DNA of 64,000 nt from Persicaria tinctoria (GCA_037127255.1 JBANSL010000002.1:8352001-8416000); one strand, 5' to 3'. Numbered from the stretch's first letter, positions 1 through 11,252 are shown. Notes: a model not told the origin generated them from the sequence alone. A program made the numbers and translations.

Positions 1-925
1 GCACCGAATCCCGTCTTCAGATTTCGTCTTCAGACTGATTCTCAATTATGATTTTTTGCCTAAATGACTCGGTACTTATTCTTCTTCCTCCCCCCTCTTC
101 ATCTCACTCTTTTCTATTTTGTTGACAGATCATTTTTATTTTTTTCATTCTTTTGCGTCTTGTGCGATTGAGACATGGTTTCATTTGCTCTTTTCTTTTA
201 TGATTTTTGCTTTTCGAATTGGTGGATCTTTTAATTGAAATTTCCAGATTTCGAATGAAATGATTGAATCAGTTTAGCGGATGATGATGTTTGATTTCGA
301 GGGCAGGGGAGTATAACTTTTCGAATTGAATCAGTTTACCGCATGATGCTGTTTTCGTAGAACTTGGAAATCAGCCGCTAGGTCTCCACATTCATTCCAA
401 TTTTGCTCATAATCACCGTGTATTACTCCTGCTGCAGTTCATCATTGTCATTGTTCTGTTCTTACTCCTCCCCTATGTTGTTTATTCTTGCTGGTTATTT
501 TTTTTAATGATTTCTGCTTAGTGCCGTTTTTTAGAGTTTATTCTCCCCGGACTCTTGGGGTTTCGCTCTCTTTTAGTTGCCGGTTCTAATTTCGAATTTC
601 TGATTTTTTAATTTGATTTTTTTTTTGAGTTTTGGTTTATAGCAAGCATTCCATGTAATTTGCTTGGTTGCATGTGATTTGCTGATGAAATCAGAAGTGT
701 AATTTTGCCTTTCTAGGGTTTGATTTGATATTCTGAGAGCTTAGAATTTGGGAGAACTTTTCGTTTCTTTTATGGTGGTGATTAAAGATTACCTTGAATC
801 TTGCTTCGATTGGCATTGCGTTGTATGAGCAATGTTCAATTTAAATTTTTTATACACTTAACGGAGCATCTTTAAAGAATTAAGCTTCTAATAGGACTTT
901 GTTTTGGATATGCTGCATGTTACAG
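1..925. other. no recognisable gene; T-rich sequence
   Basis: I see no coding signal here. The stretch is T-rich and intron- or UTR-like, ending in a splice-acceptor-like TACAG at 921-925 directly before the PPR-like fragment. It may be the non-coding upstream part of the same fragment. Confidence 0.4.
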
Positions 926-1215
926 GTTTTTGAATGGATGAAAGACAAAGGCATTTGTAAATTCTCACCAAGTGAACATGTTGTCCAGCTCGATTTGATC
1001 GGTAGAGTCCTTTGGCTTTCTGCTACTGAAAGCTATTTCAGCAACATGGAGGAGAATGATAAAACCGAAAAGACGTATGGAGCACTCCTCAGCTCTCACT
1101 TAGAATGACATCATGTGTCTGTATACCAATACTGAACAACTTGAGAAGGTTCCTGAGGTGCTAGCCGAGATGCAGAAAAACAAGGTTTCCCCTGATAATT
1201 ATAGTTTCTCCAGAG
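926..1215 (+). pseudogene. P-class pentatricopeptide-repeat (PPR) gene fragment
   Basis: The translation resembles the N-terminal half of a plant organellar P-class PPR protein, a family that binds organelle RNA. It reads VFEWMKDKGICKFSPSEH, then LDLIGRV, AESYF-like and EKTYGALL segments, followed after a frameshift near 1095-1108 by NDIMCLYTNTEQLEKVPEVL and AEMQKNKVSPDNYSFS. A helical PPR pair with the KTYGALL/VSPDNYS spacing is typical. The piece starts after a TACAG acceptor-like site. Only two or three repeats remain, against ten or more in a normal protein, and the frame is broken, so this is a fragment. It lies upstream of a second broken gene and a Helitron 3' end, which suggests capture. 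Family call from motifs; function is not expected. Confidence 0.7.
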
Positions 1216-1933
1216 CATCCATAGATTGAGGTTCAATTTTCATTGTTTTTGGCCTAATGTGTCTAGGTTTCGAGATATAAAATCGCCGAGGCTATGGAAA
1301 TTGCTGAGGTTTGGCTATGGAAATCACCGAGGCTAATGACTACTCTGAGTCCTGCCTTCATCAATGTCCTAGAAATAAGGTTTGTCCTCATTTTCTTTGT
1401 CTTCCTTAATTCTGTTTCTAACATTCAATCTCTGCAAATCTGATTGCCAAAACTCAACGCAGATTGCCAAAACTGAAAAATGAAGGTTCCACCTGTAATT
1501 TCATTTGCTAAAACTTAACACAGATTGCTACCACTGAAAAATGAATAACAATTGCTCAAACTTGAAATTAAAAAAATGGATTTCATATAGCTGAAACTGA
1601 ATGCAGTTGTTAACTTGGTTAGAAAATATCATCAGGTGTGATCTTATTGTCCGTTACGTGTATTATATCGAAAATACAATAATCCAAGTCTTAAAATGCA
1701 ACACCAAAAAAGGCACGGTGTTTTAGTTGTTTTATTACAATTTTCATTGTCTGTGTTGTGTCACTGTATGTGTATATGCGCTGGAAAAGAGTAACATGTA
1801 TGAGCCAATATCGTCAGTGAAAAGTGAAAGAGCTACTTGCTCCCTGGTGCCCAGAATATGAATGTGAATAATGTGTCTATGAAATTGAATCCCACTATAT
1901 AAAGTAAATGAAATGAATTGACAGGTCTTTCCT

Positions 1934-2417
1934 TGCTCCCTGTACACAATGTTGAAGCTCTCTGGTTGAATGGCTTTCACAGGCTTGGCATAGCAGCGAT
2001 CATGGTTATTTGACAAGGTATGTTCAGAAAGAGATTATATCGGTTATGCTAATTTCTAAACTGTGTAATCTACTGCTTATACATAGCATTATTTTACACT
2101 ATTGCAGGTGGAACATTTCCTCTTACTGGGAATCAAGTGCAATGGTTTCTTCTTTTGATTTGAAAGAGATTGTAGAACCCGTGATGAAATCTTTTACCGA
2201 GTCAACAGATGGTTCCAACTTAGAGATCAAAGAAAGTTCTTTAGTGTGGCACCAACTGTATACAGATCCTGATTTTGGTTCATGGCAATCAATGGAGTTG
2301 GTGATTCACCAACTCCATTTGCTTGCAAACGAACTTGTGCATTTCAAGATAGGGCAGCATATTGTTGATGTTATTCCACATGCATGCTCTGCTTCTATTT
2401 TTGGAAAAAAATGGTAG
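1934..2417 (+). pseudogene. class II trehalose-6-phosphate synthase (TPS) C-terminal fragment
   Basis: The downstream exon (from 2106) reads EIVEPVMKSFTESTDGSNLE, then SSLVWHQLYTDPDFGSWQ and IGQHIVDVIPHAC. These match the phosphatase-like C-terminal domain of plant class II TPS proteins, where the equivalents are IAEPVMKLYTETTDGS, DADPDFGSCQAKEL and RGQHIVEVKPQG. The upstream exon ends with LGIAA followed, after a 1-base slip, by DHGYLTR, the counterpart of LGIAAEHGYFLR. A GT-AG intron (about 2018-2105) sits between them, so the copy came from DNA and not from a processed mRNA. Similarity ends at the stop at 2417, far short of the roughly 850-residue protein. It is a truncated, frameshifted relic beside the PPR fragment. 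Confidence 0.75.
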
Positions 2418-2897
2418 TGTAAAACTCATCCAAAGTTTCCTTGATGCTGATTTTTTTTTGGTTATTTTAAGGGATAAACAAATGACTTGCTGTGGAAAAG
2501 GTTATCTCATCAATACAGTACAAGAACTGCAACCATATTTGATTAATTAGCAATCCAATCTAATCTATAAATTTTTATTTTTATTTTATTTTTTTGGTGA
2601 ACAATTATTCAACATTTTATATTTGACATTTAATATGTATATAATTTATTATTAACCTATAGTTTTTGTCTGCTAAAAAAATAGCAATCATACAAATTCA
2701 CCCCTTTATATTAATTTATAGTTTTTGTCTTTAGGAAATTGCATCGATGAAGCCTATAGCACCAACTCTGTGCATTTTGTGAACACCTATGTCGCTCAAG
2801 AACAATAGTGTTGTATTAGGATTTCTAAACATTTGTTTATATTTTATTTTGTTATTCCTTATAACAAATATTTTATATTCTATTTTATTTTTTTCCT

Positions 2898-2930
2898 CGC
2901 ATTCGCGCCATGGCGCGGGAATTCCACTAG
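2898..2930 (+). mobile_element. Helitron 3' terminus (plus strand)
   Basis: A perfect 14-base palindrome (2904-2917, CGCGCCATGGCGCG) is followed ten bases later by CTAG (2927-2930) and a flanking T. This is the Helitron 3' signature of hairpin, CTRR and insertion before T. The 5' end was not located with confidence. TCTATAAA near 2565 is one candidate; a start beyond the window, taking in the PPR and TPS fragments, is another. Confidence 0.6.
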
Positions 2931-3367
2931 TTTTCATGTTTAAATTGTAAAAGCTGTTGTGGGCATTTTTTGTTTATGAATATAAATATAAACTAGTACA
3001 AATCCCGCGCCATGACGCGATTTTTTTTTTCTAAATCTTAATAAAATAATAAAAATTATTTTATAACGTATAAATAAAAGTTAAGATAAAAATCATAAAA
3101 AGCTTTACCATATATTTATCTTATAAGGATTTTAGATTTTTTTTAAATCTCATTTAAAATAGCATACATATATATAGATATTTTAAATCACGCAATAAAA
3201 ATCATAATAATATCACTGTGACATTGTTTAAATGCGATGTGACATTATCATAATCTAGAATGATATTGATTAATCGTAAGCATTAAATTATATAGATTCA
3301 ATCTTTTGAATTAACCACAATAGTTATATTAGATTGAATTGAATATTTTAAATTAAGCCAAATAGTT

Positions 3368-4669
3368 GAATTTTTTTCGAAATATTCATAATTAATTAAA
3401 TAATTACGTAAATATTCAATGTTTGAAACTAATTACAGAAATATTCATTTTTTGCAGGTGGGACAGAAAAACGCGGAGCCAGACCGCGTTTTATTCATAC
3501 CGCATGAGAGAGAATTGGCGCCCGGGAGAAAGTTTGAAATTTACGAAAGAAACGCGGTCTGGGACCGCGTTTCTGTTTTAAAATAAAAGAAAATTAAAGA
3601 ATATAATACAGATGCCTATCTGGCACTAGAAACGCGGTCTGAGACCGCGTTTCTTGTGTTGACTAGGGACCCACTCGTCAGCTATTGCTGACGGGGATGG
3701 GACAAATAGAGAAACGCGACCGCGTTTCTTTCCATAATTTAATTCCTGGTAAATAATATTTATATATTCAATATTTTTTTGTTTTTTATTGAGAAACGCG
3801 GAATTGGACAGCGTCTCTCTCTTTTCCTTTTTTTTTTATTTTTATTTTTATGTTTGTTGTTTTGAACGTAATTGGAAAGAGGAAGATCGAGGGGGTTGGA
3901 CCAGGGCGGCCGAGCGCGGAGGCATCGGAAGCAAGGGCGGCGACGTCGGAGGCAAGGGCTGGAGCCTGGAGGGCGGAACCGGAGGCGGAAATGGTGAGGA
4001 GGAGGAGGCGGTGTGCTGGAGGAGGGCGGAGGCGGTACGGTGGTATGGGCTCGAAGAGGGCGTAGGCGGTGGCTGGATGAGGGCGGAGGCGGTGGGCCGG
4101 AGGAGGAGATGTGATGGAGAAGGTCGGAGGCGGTGGGCCGGAGGAGGCGGTGTGCTAGAGGAGGTCGGAGGTGGTGAACAGGAGGTGGCCATGGCCCATC
4201 ACCTTTTTTATAATTTTAAAGTAAAGTAAAAGCGCGGTATGAGACCGCGCTTTTAGGTTAGTTTAGTTTTTTTTTATTTAAATATATAACACCGAAAAAT
4301 AGAAATGCGGTCTGGGACCGCGTTTCTTTATTTGTCCCATCCCGTCAGCAATAGCTGACGAGTGGGTCCCTAGTCAACACAAGAAACGCGGTCTGGGACC
4401 GCGTTTCTAGTGCCAGATAGGCATCTGTATTATATTCTTTAATTTTCTTTTATTTTCAAACAGAAACGCGGTATGAGACCGCGTTTCTTTCGTAAATTTC
4501 AAACTTTCTCCCAGGCGCCAATTCTCTCTCATGCTGTATGAATAAAACGCGGTCTGGCTCCGCGTTTTTCTGTCCCACCTGCAAAAAATGAATATTTCTG
4601 TAATTAGTTTCAAACATTGAATATTTACGTAATTATTTAATTAATTATGAATATTTCGAAAAAAAAATC
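3368..4669. mobile_element. fold-back MULE-like element with 9-bp TSD
   Basis: The flanking 9-bp duplication CAAATAGTT lies at 3359-3367 and 4670-4678. The ends mirror each other (GAATTTTTTTCG against CGAAAAAAAAATC), and nearly the whole left part (to about 3730) is inverted in the right part (from about 4295). A 9-bp TSD and long terminal inverted repeats are the hallmarks of Mutator-like elements (MULEs). No transposase is present. The core (about 3840-4200) is a G-rich, purine-rich stretch of degenerate GGAGGCGGTG-type repeats that keeps an open frame on both strands, which I treat as composition, not a gene. The element sits inside the first copy of the Helitron 5'-end repeat. Confidence 0.8.
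3467..4569. repeat. ten copies of a ~27-bp palindrome
   Basis: A near-perfect palindrome, core AACGCGGTCTGGGACCGCGTT, occurs ten times inside the fold-back element, at about 3467, 3548, 3628, 3709 (shortened), 3792, 4228, 4301, 4382, 4462 and 4543. Spacing within the arms is close to 80 bases. Several copies carry compensating or central changes (TCTGGGA, TCTGAGA, TATGAGA) while the stem is kept. The copies lie within the large inverted repeat, so each arm folds on itself as well as on its partner. Confidence 0.9.
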
Positions 4670-4780
4670 CAAATAGTTAGTAAATATATTAAAAAAAGAA
4701 AAGAAAAAATGTAATTGATTTAAAGAGATAAATGGAGAAATAAAAAAATTAGAGGAAATCCAACAACAACCCTTGAGGGT

Positions 4781-5683
4781 TTGAATAATAACCTGGAAAA
4801 TTTTTTCAAAAATAAATCACCTACTGTTAATCTACTCTCTTTTCAAGCTTGGGATAGGTTTCCCTTGCTGTTACTGAATCATCTCTGGCCTCCTGTGCAT
4901 CTTGTTTTGGCTGTTTCAGCTACCTGGTTCCATTGGTTGGTGATGCCCTGCAGATTTGTTTCTTCTCTGCTAGCTAATTCATGCTATATTACATCAAGTA
5001 TTTTTTGCTTGACCTATGCCATTCTACATACTGTTCACAGTACTTTGGTTGGATGGTCTTTTTTGTGGATTGATCTCTGTAATTTATACCTTTCTTGGAT
5101 TCTATCAGCGTGTAATCATCCCTGCAACTCTTCGTCTAAACTTCCTTGTTCAGCGGTAGGTTTGGCTTGGTTGCTGATTCGCCACCACTCTCTTGGGGTG
5201 TGTTTATGTAACTCTCCATTTAGCATCAATCTTTTGGGTTACATTCAACCCCTAAATCCCTATATCGAAATCTGTTTTACAGCAGGCTCGTTGCTACTGC
5301 GGCTCCTTCCTAAATTTTATCCTTTAAGTGTGAGCCTTGTTAAATTATTGTGTTCCTTGATTGTGCTGGACACGCAGTGGGTTTGTTTGCTTAGCTCAAT
5401 TTGGCATACATGGTGGTGGAAATCCCATTGGAAGCCTGGTCCCTTCATTTCTACGTTTTGGATTGGGAGCAATATAATACAAAGCAAGTTTAATAAATTC
5501 TTGGAAAAACAAATCACTAGGAATGTATATTCCCTTACCAAATTGAAAGTACAATTGCTTTTCGACATCATGTCAGACGTTATCCCCCCTCATAAAAATT
5601 ATCTCCAACTTTATTTTTCGTTACACCTTATTAGTGTGAGGTCCCTTAAATCTTGGCCTCACACCCCTGACGGTTATATATGA
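4781..5683 (+). CDS. LINE upstream open frame, unidentified (300 aa)
   Basis: This frame occupies the position of ORF1 in a plant LINE but I do not recognise the product. Plant L1 ORF1 proteins normally carry a DUF4283-like region and a CCHC zinc knuckle, and I see neither. The predicted protein is instead rich in Leu, Ser and Trp, with hydrophobic runs, for example near residues 30-60 and 165-200. Its stop overlaps the start of the endonuclease frame as ATGA at 5680-5683, an arrangement compatible with stop-restart translation. It could be a divergent ORF1, a decayed one, or chance open sequence in a 5' region. The start at 4781 is the first ATG, 21 bases into the element. Confidence 0.4.
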   Translation: MNNNLENFFKNKSPTVNLLSFQAWDRFPLLLLNHLWPPVHLVLAVSATWFHWLVMPCRFVSSLLANSCYITSSIFCLTYAILHTVHSTLVGWSFLWIDLCNLYLSWILSACNHPCNSSSKLPCSAVGLAWLLIRHHSLGVCLCNSPFSINLLGYIQPLNPYIEICFTAGSLLLRLLPKFYPLSVSLVKLLCSLIVLDTQWVCLLSSIWHTWWWKSHWKPGPFISTFWIGSNIIQSKFNKFLEKQITRNVYSLTKLKVQLLFDIMSDVIPPHKNYLQLYFSLHLISVRSLKSWPHTPDGYI

Positions 5684-8600
5684 AAATCACATATTGGAAT
5701 TGCAGAGGCATTGGGAAAACAACATTTTGGACGGAAATCGATAGTAAGTGCAAAAACGAACATATTCAAGTAATGGCCATAGCGGAAACTAAATCGGAAT
5801 CCGTTCCTGAAGACAAAATTTGGAAAACGGCGGGCTTTGATGAGGCTATCTGGTCACCTGCTACCGGTCGTTCGGGTGGTCTAGGTATCCTTTGGAAGTC
5901 CTACCAGTTAACAAGTGAAATTATTACGGTAGAAATTCACTTACCCAGAATTATTGGGCTTCGATACGAGAATATTAGTGATAGATTTATGACTCTACTA
6001 TTGTTTGTATACGCACCTCCGAGCCCTCAAGAGAAAGATTCGTTTTGGGATACATTATCATCCATTGTGAGTGATTCGTCCATTCCCTGTATTATTATGG
6101 GTGACCTGAATGAAATTATATGTAGTGATGACAAGTTGGGTGGTGCTAACCTTCGTTTCGCTAGATTCACTAGACTCCTGCAATTTAAAAATGACCGCGC
6201 TCTGCTGGATCTTCCTACTTTCGGAAACCCTTTTACTTGGAGAAAGAACCCAGATGATGAAAACACCATTCGCGAAAAACTTGATCGCGTACTAGTCCAT
6301 CATCAGATCATTCAGAAATTCCCTAACCTGATCACTTACAACGGAGCCTTCTCATCATCTGACCACTGCCCCATTTCAATAACTCTTTGAGTGTGGATCG
6401 GTTTTCAAACCTCCTCCGTTCAAGTTTGAGAATACTTGGCTCCAACGGAAGGATTTTCGAAACATCGTTAAACAATCTTGGCGAGCAAATTGTATGGGCT
6501 CGACTATGTATCAACTGATGTTCAAACATAAGATTCTGAAGAAAAAAGCTAAGGAATGGAATAAACGAACCTTCGGAAATATTTTCCGCCAGTTAAATGA
6601 AGTGGAAGCCGAGCTTCTCAATATTCAATCTTCGGTTTCAGGAGGTAACAACAGGATAACCAATAATAGAGAAAAGTGTCTTATTACTAAAAAGGAAAAA
6701 CTACTTCTTTACCAAAAAACTTTTTGGAAACAAAGAGCCAAGACAAAGCATCTCAAACTTTCTGACTCGAATACAACATATTTTCATCGGGTTGCTTCGG
6801 GTCGGCGACATAGGAAACAAATTCGCAATATAACTTCGACCGAAGGAACCCTGATATTAGGTGAGGAGAATATTAGAAATGAAATCAAGAGTGATTTTGA
6901 AAAAAGATTCAAAAAGGAAGCAATTGACGATGGACTCCTACAGGAAATGTTAGATCTAATCCATCCCTCAATTACCCCTGACGAAAATGCTTATCTTATT
7001 CGACACCCATCTAATAATGAAATCAAGGCTGCTGTCTTCAGCCTTGGTAACAATAAATCGCCAGGCCCAGATGGGTTTACAACCGAATTTTATAAGAAAT
7101 ATTGGGACATTGTTGGCACATCCACCGTTAGAGCTGTAAAAAGTTTCTTCCACTCTGGCAAGCTCCTAAAACAAATAAACCATACGTTTATATCTCTTCT
7201 CCCTAAGCGAGAAAACCCTACTAATACAAGTCACTACCGCCCAATTAGTCTATGTTCCACAATATATAAAATCATTTCAAAAATTTTAACAGAAAGAATC
7301 AAAGTAATTATAGGTAAACTTATTCACCCTCTGCAGGGAGCCTTTGTGTCTGACCGGGCAATCCAAGATAATGTTTTAATTGCCCACGAAATCTTCCACT
7401 CCTACAGATCACGTACGGGTAGAGAGGGTTGGTTGGCAATTAAACTTGACATGGAGAAAGCCTACGATAGAGTAGATTGGAATTTCACAAAAAAGATTTT
7501 AGAAAAATTCGGATTTCACCCTACCTTTATCACTTGGGTTATGGAATGCGTAACGACTGTTTCCTTCTCGGTATTAATTAACAATGGCCCTACAGATATG
7601 TTTTTCCCCTCTCGGGGCCTTCGCCAAGGGGATCCTTTATCCCCTTTTTTGTTTATCTTGGGAGCAGAAATCCTTGCTCGGAAACTTTCAGCAGAAACAA
7701 ATGTGGGTAATAGTCCAATTGGGTTTGCTTTCGGCAGGAACGGTCCTCGGGTTCCCTTTTTATCATTTGCTGATGACATCATTATCTTCACTAGAGGCAG
7801 TGTCGCGGCAGGACAGAAAGTTAGAGAAATAATTGATTCATACTGTAAAGTTTCTGGACAAAAAGTTAACTATCACAAATCTAGTTTCCAAGCCACAAAG
7901 GGCATTTCAAACTTTAGGATCTCAGAATTAAGCAGTTGTTTAGGAATTACCAATGAAAATTCATTGGAAAAATATCTTGGGTGTCCGATTATCAACGGTA
8001 GAGTAAACAAACACACTTTTGAAGACATCATTTGCAAATCTAAAGAACAACTCAGTAAATGGCGGGCCAACGCTTTATCACAACAGGGACGAGCAATCCT
8101 AATTAATTCAAACCTATCAGCCAAGCCGTTATATACAATGCAAAATTTCATGTTACCTTCATCGATACATAAGAAACTGGACCGGATTAACAGAATGTTC
8201 CTCTGGAATAAGGATCTACAACATCGCCCGCTTATTAGTTGGGATCGGGTTTGTAGACCGAAAAAATGTGGGGGGTTAGGGCTGAGGAAATCAAAAGAGA
8301 TGAATGAAGCCCTCCAAATGAAACTATTATGGAAAATTCTGGCTGAACCGGATAATGTCTGGGTTAGTCTTATCAGACATAAGTATCTTCGTCTGGCTAA
8401 CATCTTTGAATACAAGAAACGAGGTGATTCCTCATGGCAATGGGCCAAACTAACAACTCTCATTGATAAATTTAAGACTGGACTTATTTGGTCTGTTGGA
8501 AATGGTATTTCAATCAAATTCTGAACGGATAACTGGATTACAACTTCCTCTATTCAGATGAGGGAGAATTGTCCCCAAATTAATAACATAGAAGAAACTG

Positions 8601-9811
8601 TTAGTAACTATATTTTAGGTGGTAAATGGTGGACGGAAAAACTTAATACTGTGTTACCCGAAGACATAGTCAAAGAAATCCTTGATATTCCACTTCCCGT
8701 CTCGCCCTTTGAGGATCGCTTATATTGGTGGCCGGATAGAGCTGGTTGGTTCACCACGTCGAGTGCATATAAACTAGTCACGTCTCAATCTGCTCTAAAT
8801 TTAGACCCTAACGCATGGATTTGGAAATTGGATATTCCACCTAAGGTTATAAATTTTTTATGGAAAATATGCCAGGATGGCCTTCCTACTGGATCTAGGC
8901 TAGCTCAACGAGGGTCTTCTGTTCCCTCCACCTGCAGCTTGTGCAACTGCGCAGTAGAAGACGATGTTCATCTTCTATTAGCATGCCAGTATGTAAATTC
9001 TCTCTTCCATTTACCGACACACATACACTCAACAATATCTAGCATGATAAATCATTCACGAGATATAAAACCAATAATCTCATTCATTGGAAACAACCTT
9101 TCATCTGTGTCCAAGGTGGAGCTTGCGTTGTCTTGGTGGACGACCTGGTACATTCGGAACCAATGTGTGTTTAGACAAGTCCTTGTACCTCATAGAGATA
9201 GTGCTCTACGCATTATTAAAACTCATAAGGAGAATTGGAGCAAAACTTCCCGCTTAGAATATTATTTAGATGAGGACTCCCTCATACAAGCACGCCACTC
9301 CAATCACCCGAGGAAGAAACTAAAGCATGCCAAAACTACATGGCGCAAACACCCTAGGGGAACCCTCAAGCTAAATTTTGATGGATCCACAACTGCAAAT
9401 AATGAAAGCTCGGGTGGAGCCGTAATCCGGGACTGGGATGGACGCCTTATACACATTTCCTATCAAAAACTTGGCAAACAAAGTCCGTTGAAAGCGGAGG
9501 CTCTTGCTCTTAAATTAGGAATTCAACAGGTTCGACAACTCCGTATCGACAAAATCCAAATTGAAGGTGATTCCCTCATAATCATAAACCACCTAAAAGA
9601 AACAGCTAAATGTCCGTGGGAAATCGAACTGATATTATCAGATGTGAAACTCCTTCTATCGAATGTGAAAGAAGTGTCTTTCTTTCATGTTCCCCGGTTA
9701 GGCAATAGAGTGGCGGATAAGGTTGCACATCTTTGCCACTCTGCCTGGGGTGTCGATATTTATAACGATTCTGGTCTCTTAGACCTCATCCGTAAGGATG
9801 CTGCCGGGTAG
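5680..9811 (+). pseudogene. LINE ORF2: endonuclease, reverse transcriptase, zf-RVT, RNase H (two lesions)
   Basis: The polyprotein nicks target DNA, copies the RNA and integrates it. In order I see an APE-type endonuclease starting MKITYWNCRGIG, with AIAETKSE, the MGDLNE block and SSDHCPI. The reverse transcriptase follows with HPLQGAFVSDRAIQDN, IKLDMEKAYDRVDW, GLRQGDPLSPF and the catalytic FADD. Next come a zinc-binding (zf-RVT) region (IWKLDIPPKV, CSLCNCAVEDDVHLLLAC) and an RNase H domain (LNFDGST, KAEALAL, IEGDSL). Lesion 1 is a frameshift near 6385-6390, after the endonuclease; the reading resumes as FECGSVFKPPPFKFENTW. Lesion 2 is a TGA at 8522-8524 where relatives have Trp (KF*TDNW), a single G-to-A change. 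The copy is therefore inactive as it stands. Confidence 0.92.
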
Positions 9812-9974
9812 AGCTCGCTCGCCCGAATTCTTTCCTAATCAAAAAAAAAAAAAAATTAGAGGAAATAAATAATTAAAGAAGGGTGAACAAAACTTGATTG
9901 GTGGAAGAGAGAGAATTAAGGAGAGACTGACACGTAGGCAGAAAGTCTTCTAAATTAAGAGTTTATATAGATAG

Positions 9975-10435
9975 TTATATTAGATTGAATTGAATATTTT
10001 AAATTAAGCCCAATAGTTAGTAAATATATTAAAAAAGAAAAGAAAAAATGTAATTGATTTAAAGAGATAAATGGAGAGATAAAAAATTAGAGGAAATAAA
10101 TAATTAAAGAAGGGTGAAAAAAACTTGATTGTGGAAGAGAGAGAATTAATGAGAGACCGACACGTAGGCAGAAAGTCTTCTAAATTAAGAGTTTATATAG
10201 ATAGATAGTTATATTAGATTGAATTGAATATTTTAAATTAAGCCCAATAGTTAGTAAATATATTAAAAAGGAAAAGAAAAAATATAATTGATTTAAAGAG
10301 ATAAATGGAGAGATAAAAAATTAGAGGAAATAAATAATTAAAGAAGGGTGAAAAAAACTTGATTGTGGAAGAGAGAGAATTAAGTAGAGACTGACACGTA
10401 GGCAGAAAGTCTTCTAAATTAAGAGTTTATATAGA
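9975..10435 (-). repeat. tandem copies of the Helitron 5' terminus (~230-bp unit)
   Basis: Two complete units follow the interrupted first copy, whose halves lie at about 3313-3367, 4670-4759 and 9856-9974. Each begins AGTTATATTAGATTGAATTG and ends with ACACGTAGGCAGAAAGTCTT then GTTTATATAGATA. In Helitron orientation every unit ends in a TCTATCTATATAAAC-type 5' terminus, so the element has three potential 5' ends. Confidence 0.85.
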
Positions 10436-11252
10436 TAAATCTCAAAATTACTTTATGTTTATTTGCTTCATACGGAGCCCTTAAGTTCACTAGATGACCG
10501 CTCTTTATTTACCAAATTCAATGAGCCATTATGTTCAACAATTTATTTAAACACGTTTTTTTTAAATCTATGGGATCCAAAGGGGTTATCGGGGCATAAG
10601 TTCCAAAGACATAGATTAAGAAACTCAATTGGTTTAAACCAAAAAAAAACTCAATTGGAAAATATTTTTTAAATTGAATTATTTTAGTTTCTCTTAATAT
10701 TGTTGTCCTAGATCAATCTCTATATTTGACAAGGAATATATCTTTACCGATTAAAATTCTTAACCTATGTCATCGGGACATAAGTGAGAAAGACCCATTT
10801 ATAAAATAGATAACTTATCGGAAAAAAAAGCTTAAAAACTCAAAATCTTAAAAATGAAAAAGAGTTGGAGATGTTAGACCATCTCTAACCGCTTCTCCAA
10901 AATTTCTCTAAAATAAAGAAAATAAAATATATATTTTTCAAATTGTTTTTGTTTTAACTCCAACAACTTCCCAATTTCTAAGATTTGGAGAATGATTTAT
11001 TTATAGAGAATGTTACAGATTTAGAAAAAACTCTCTATTTTTTTGGCGGCTTCTCCAAAAACTCCAAAATTTTTGAAATGGAAAATCGATTAGAAATGAT
11101 GTTAGAATTAATTCTCCAAAATATATCCAAAATAAACAAAAGACTAACCAAATTATATGTACTAAAACTTTAATGGTTTCCCATATCTAAAATTTGGAAA
11201 ATCATTTACTACATCCGTTCAGAAAAGTCAAACGACACTTATTAATGAACGA
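10436..11252. other. AT-rich spacer with possible MITE remnants
   Basis: I see no gene. From about 10875 to 11210 there are repeated CTTCTCCAAAA motifs resembling the ends of small non-autonomous DNA transposons, but no clean target duplication was found. A short inverted repeat (ACATCCGTTC against GAACGAACTG) sits at about 11212-11258, directly beside the MULE. Confidence 0.35.

Larger units (their letters stand above)
4760..9855 (+). mobile_element. L1-type LINE with RNase H, nearly full-length
   Basis: A non-LTR retrotransposon ends in a run of A (about 9841-9855) and is flanked by a target duplication with core TTAGAGGAAAT (ending at 4759 and 9866). The order is an unidentified upstream frame (4781-5683), then endonuclease, reverse transcriptase, zinc-binding and RNase H domains. 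Only two lesions break the main frame, and the duplication is unmutated in its core, so the insertion is fairly recent. It landed in the first copy of the Helitron 5'-end repeat, about 90 bases from the fold-back MULE. Confidence 0.92.
2993..10435 (-). mobile_element. Helitron (minus strand), non-autonomous, with nested insertions
   Basis: On the minus strand the 3' end carries the hairpin CGCGTCATGGCGCG (plus positions 3006-3019) followed by CTAG ending at 2993 and then T. The 5' end reads A|TCTATATAAACTC at 10435, with the ACGTGTC motif about 45 bases in. This matches the Helitron rule of insertion between A and T without target duplication. No Rep/helicase gene is visible. About 6.4 kb of its length is later insertions: a fold-back MULE (3368-4669) and a LINE (4760-9855). 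The 5' terminus occurs three times in tandem, ending at about 9974, 10206 and 10435. Confidence 0.75.

Noticed and set aside
3848..4229. Gly-rich (plus) and Pro-rich (minus) reading frames in the fold-back element
   Set aside because: Open on both strands because of a degenerate GGAGGCGGTG repeat; composition, not a recognisable protein.
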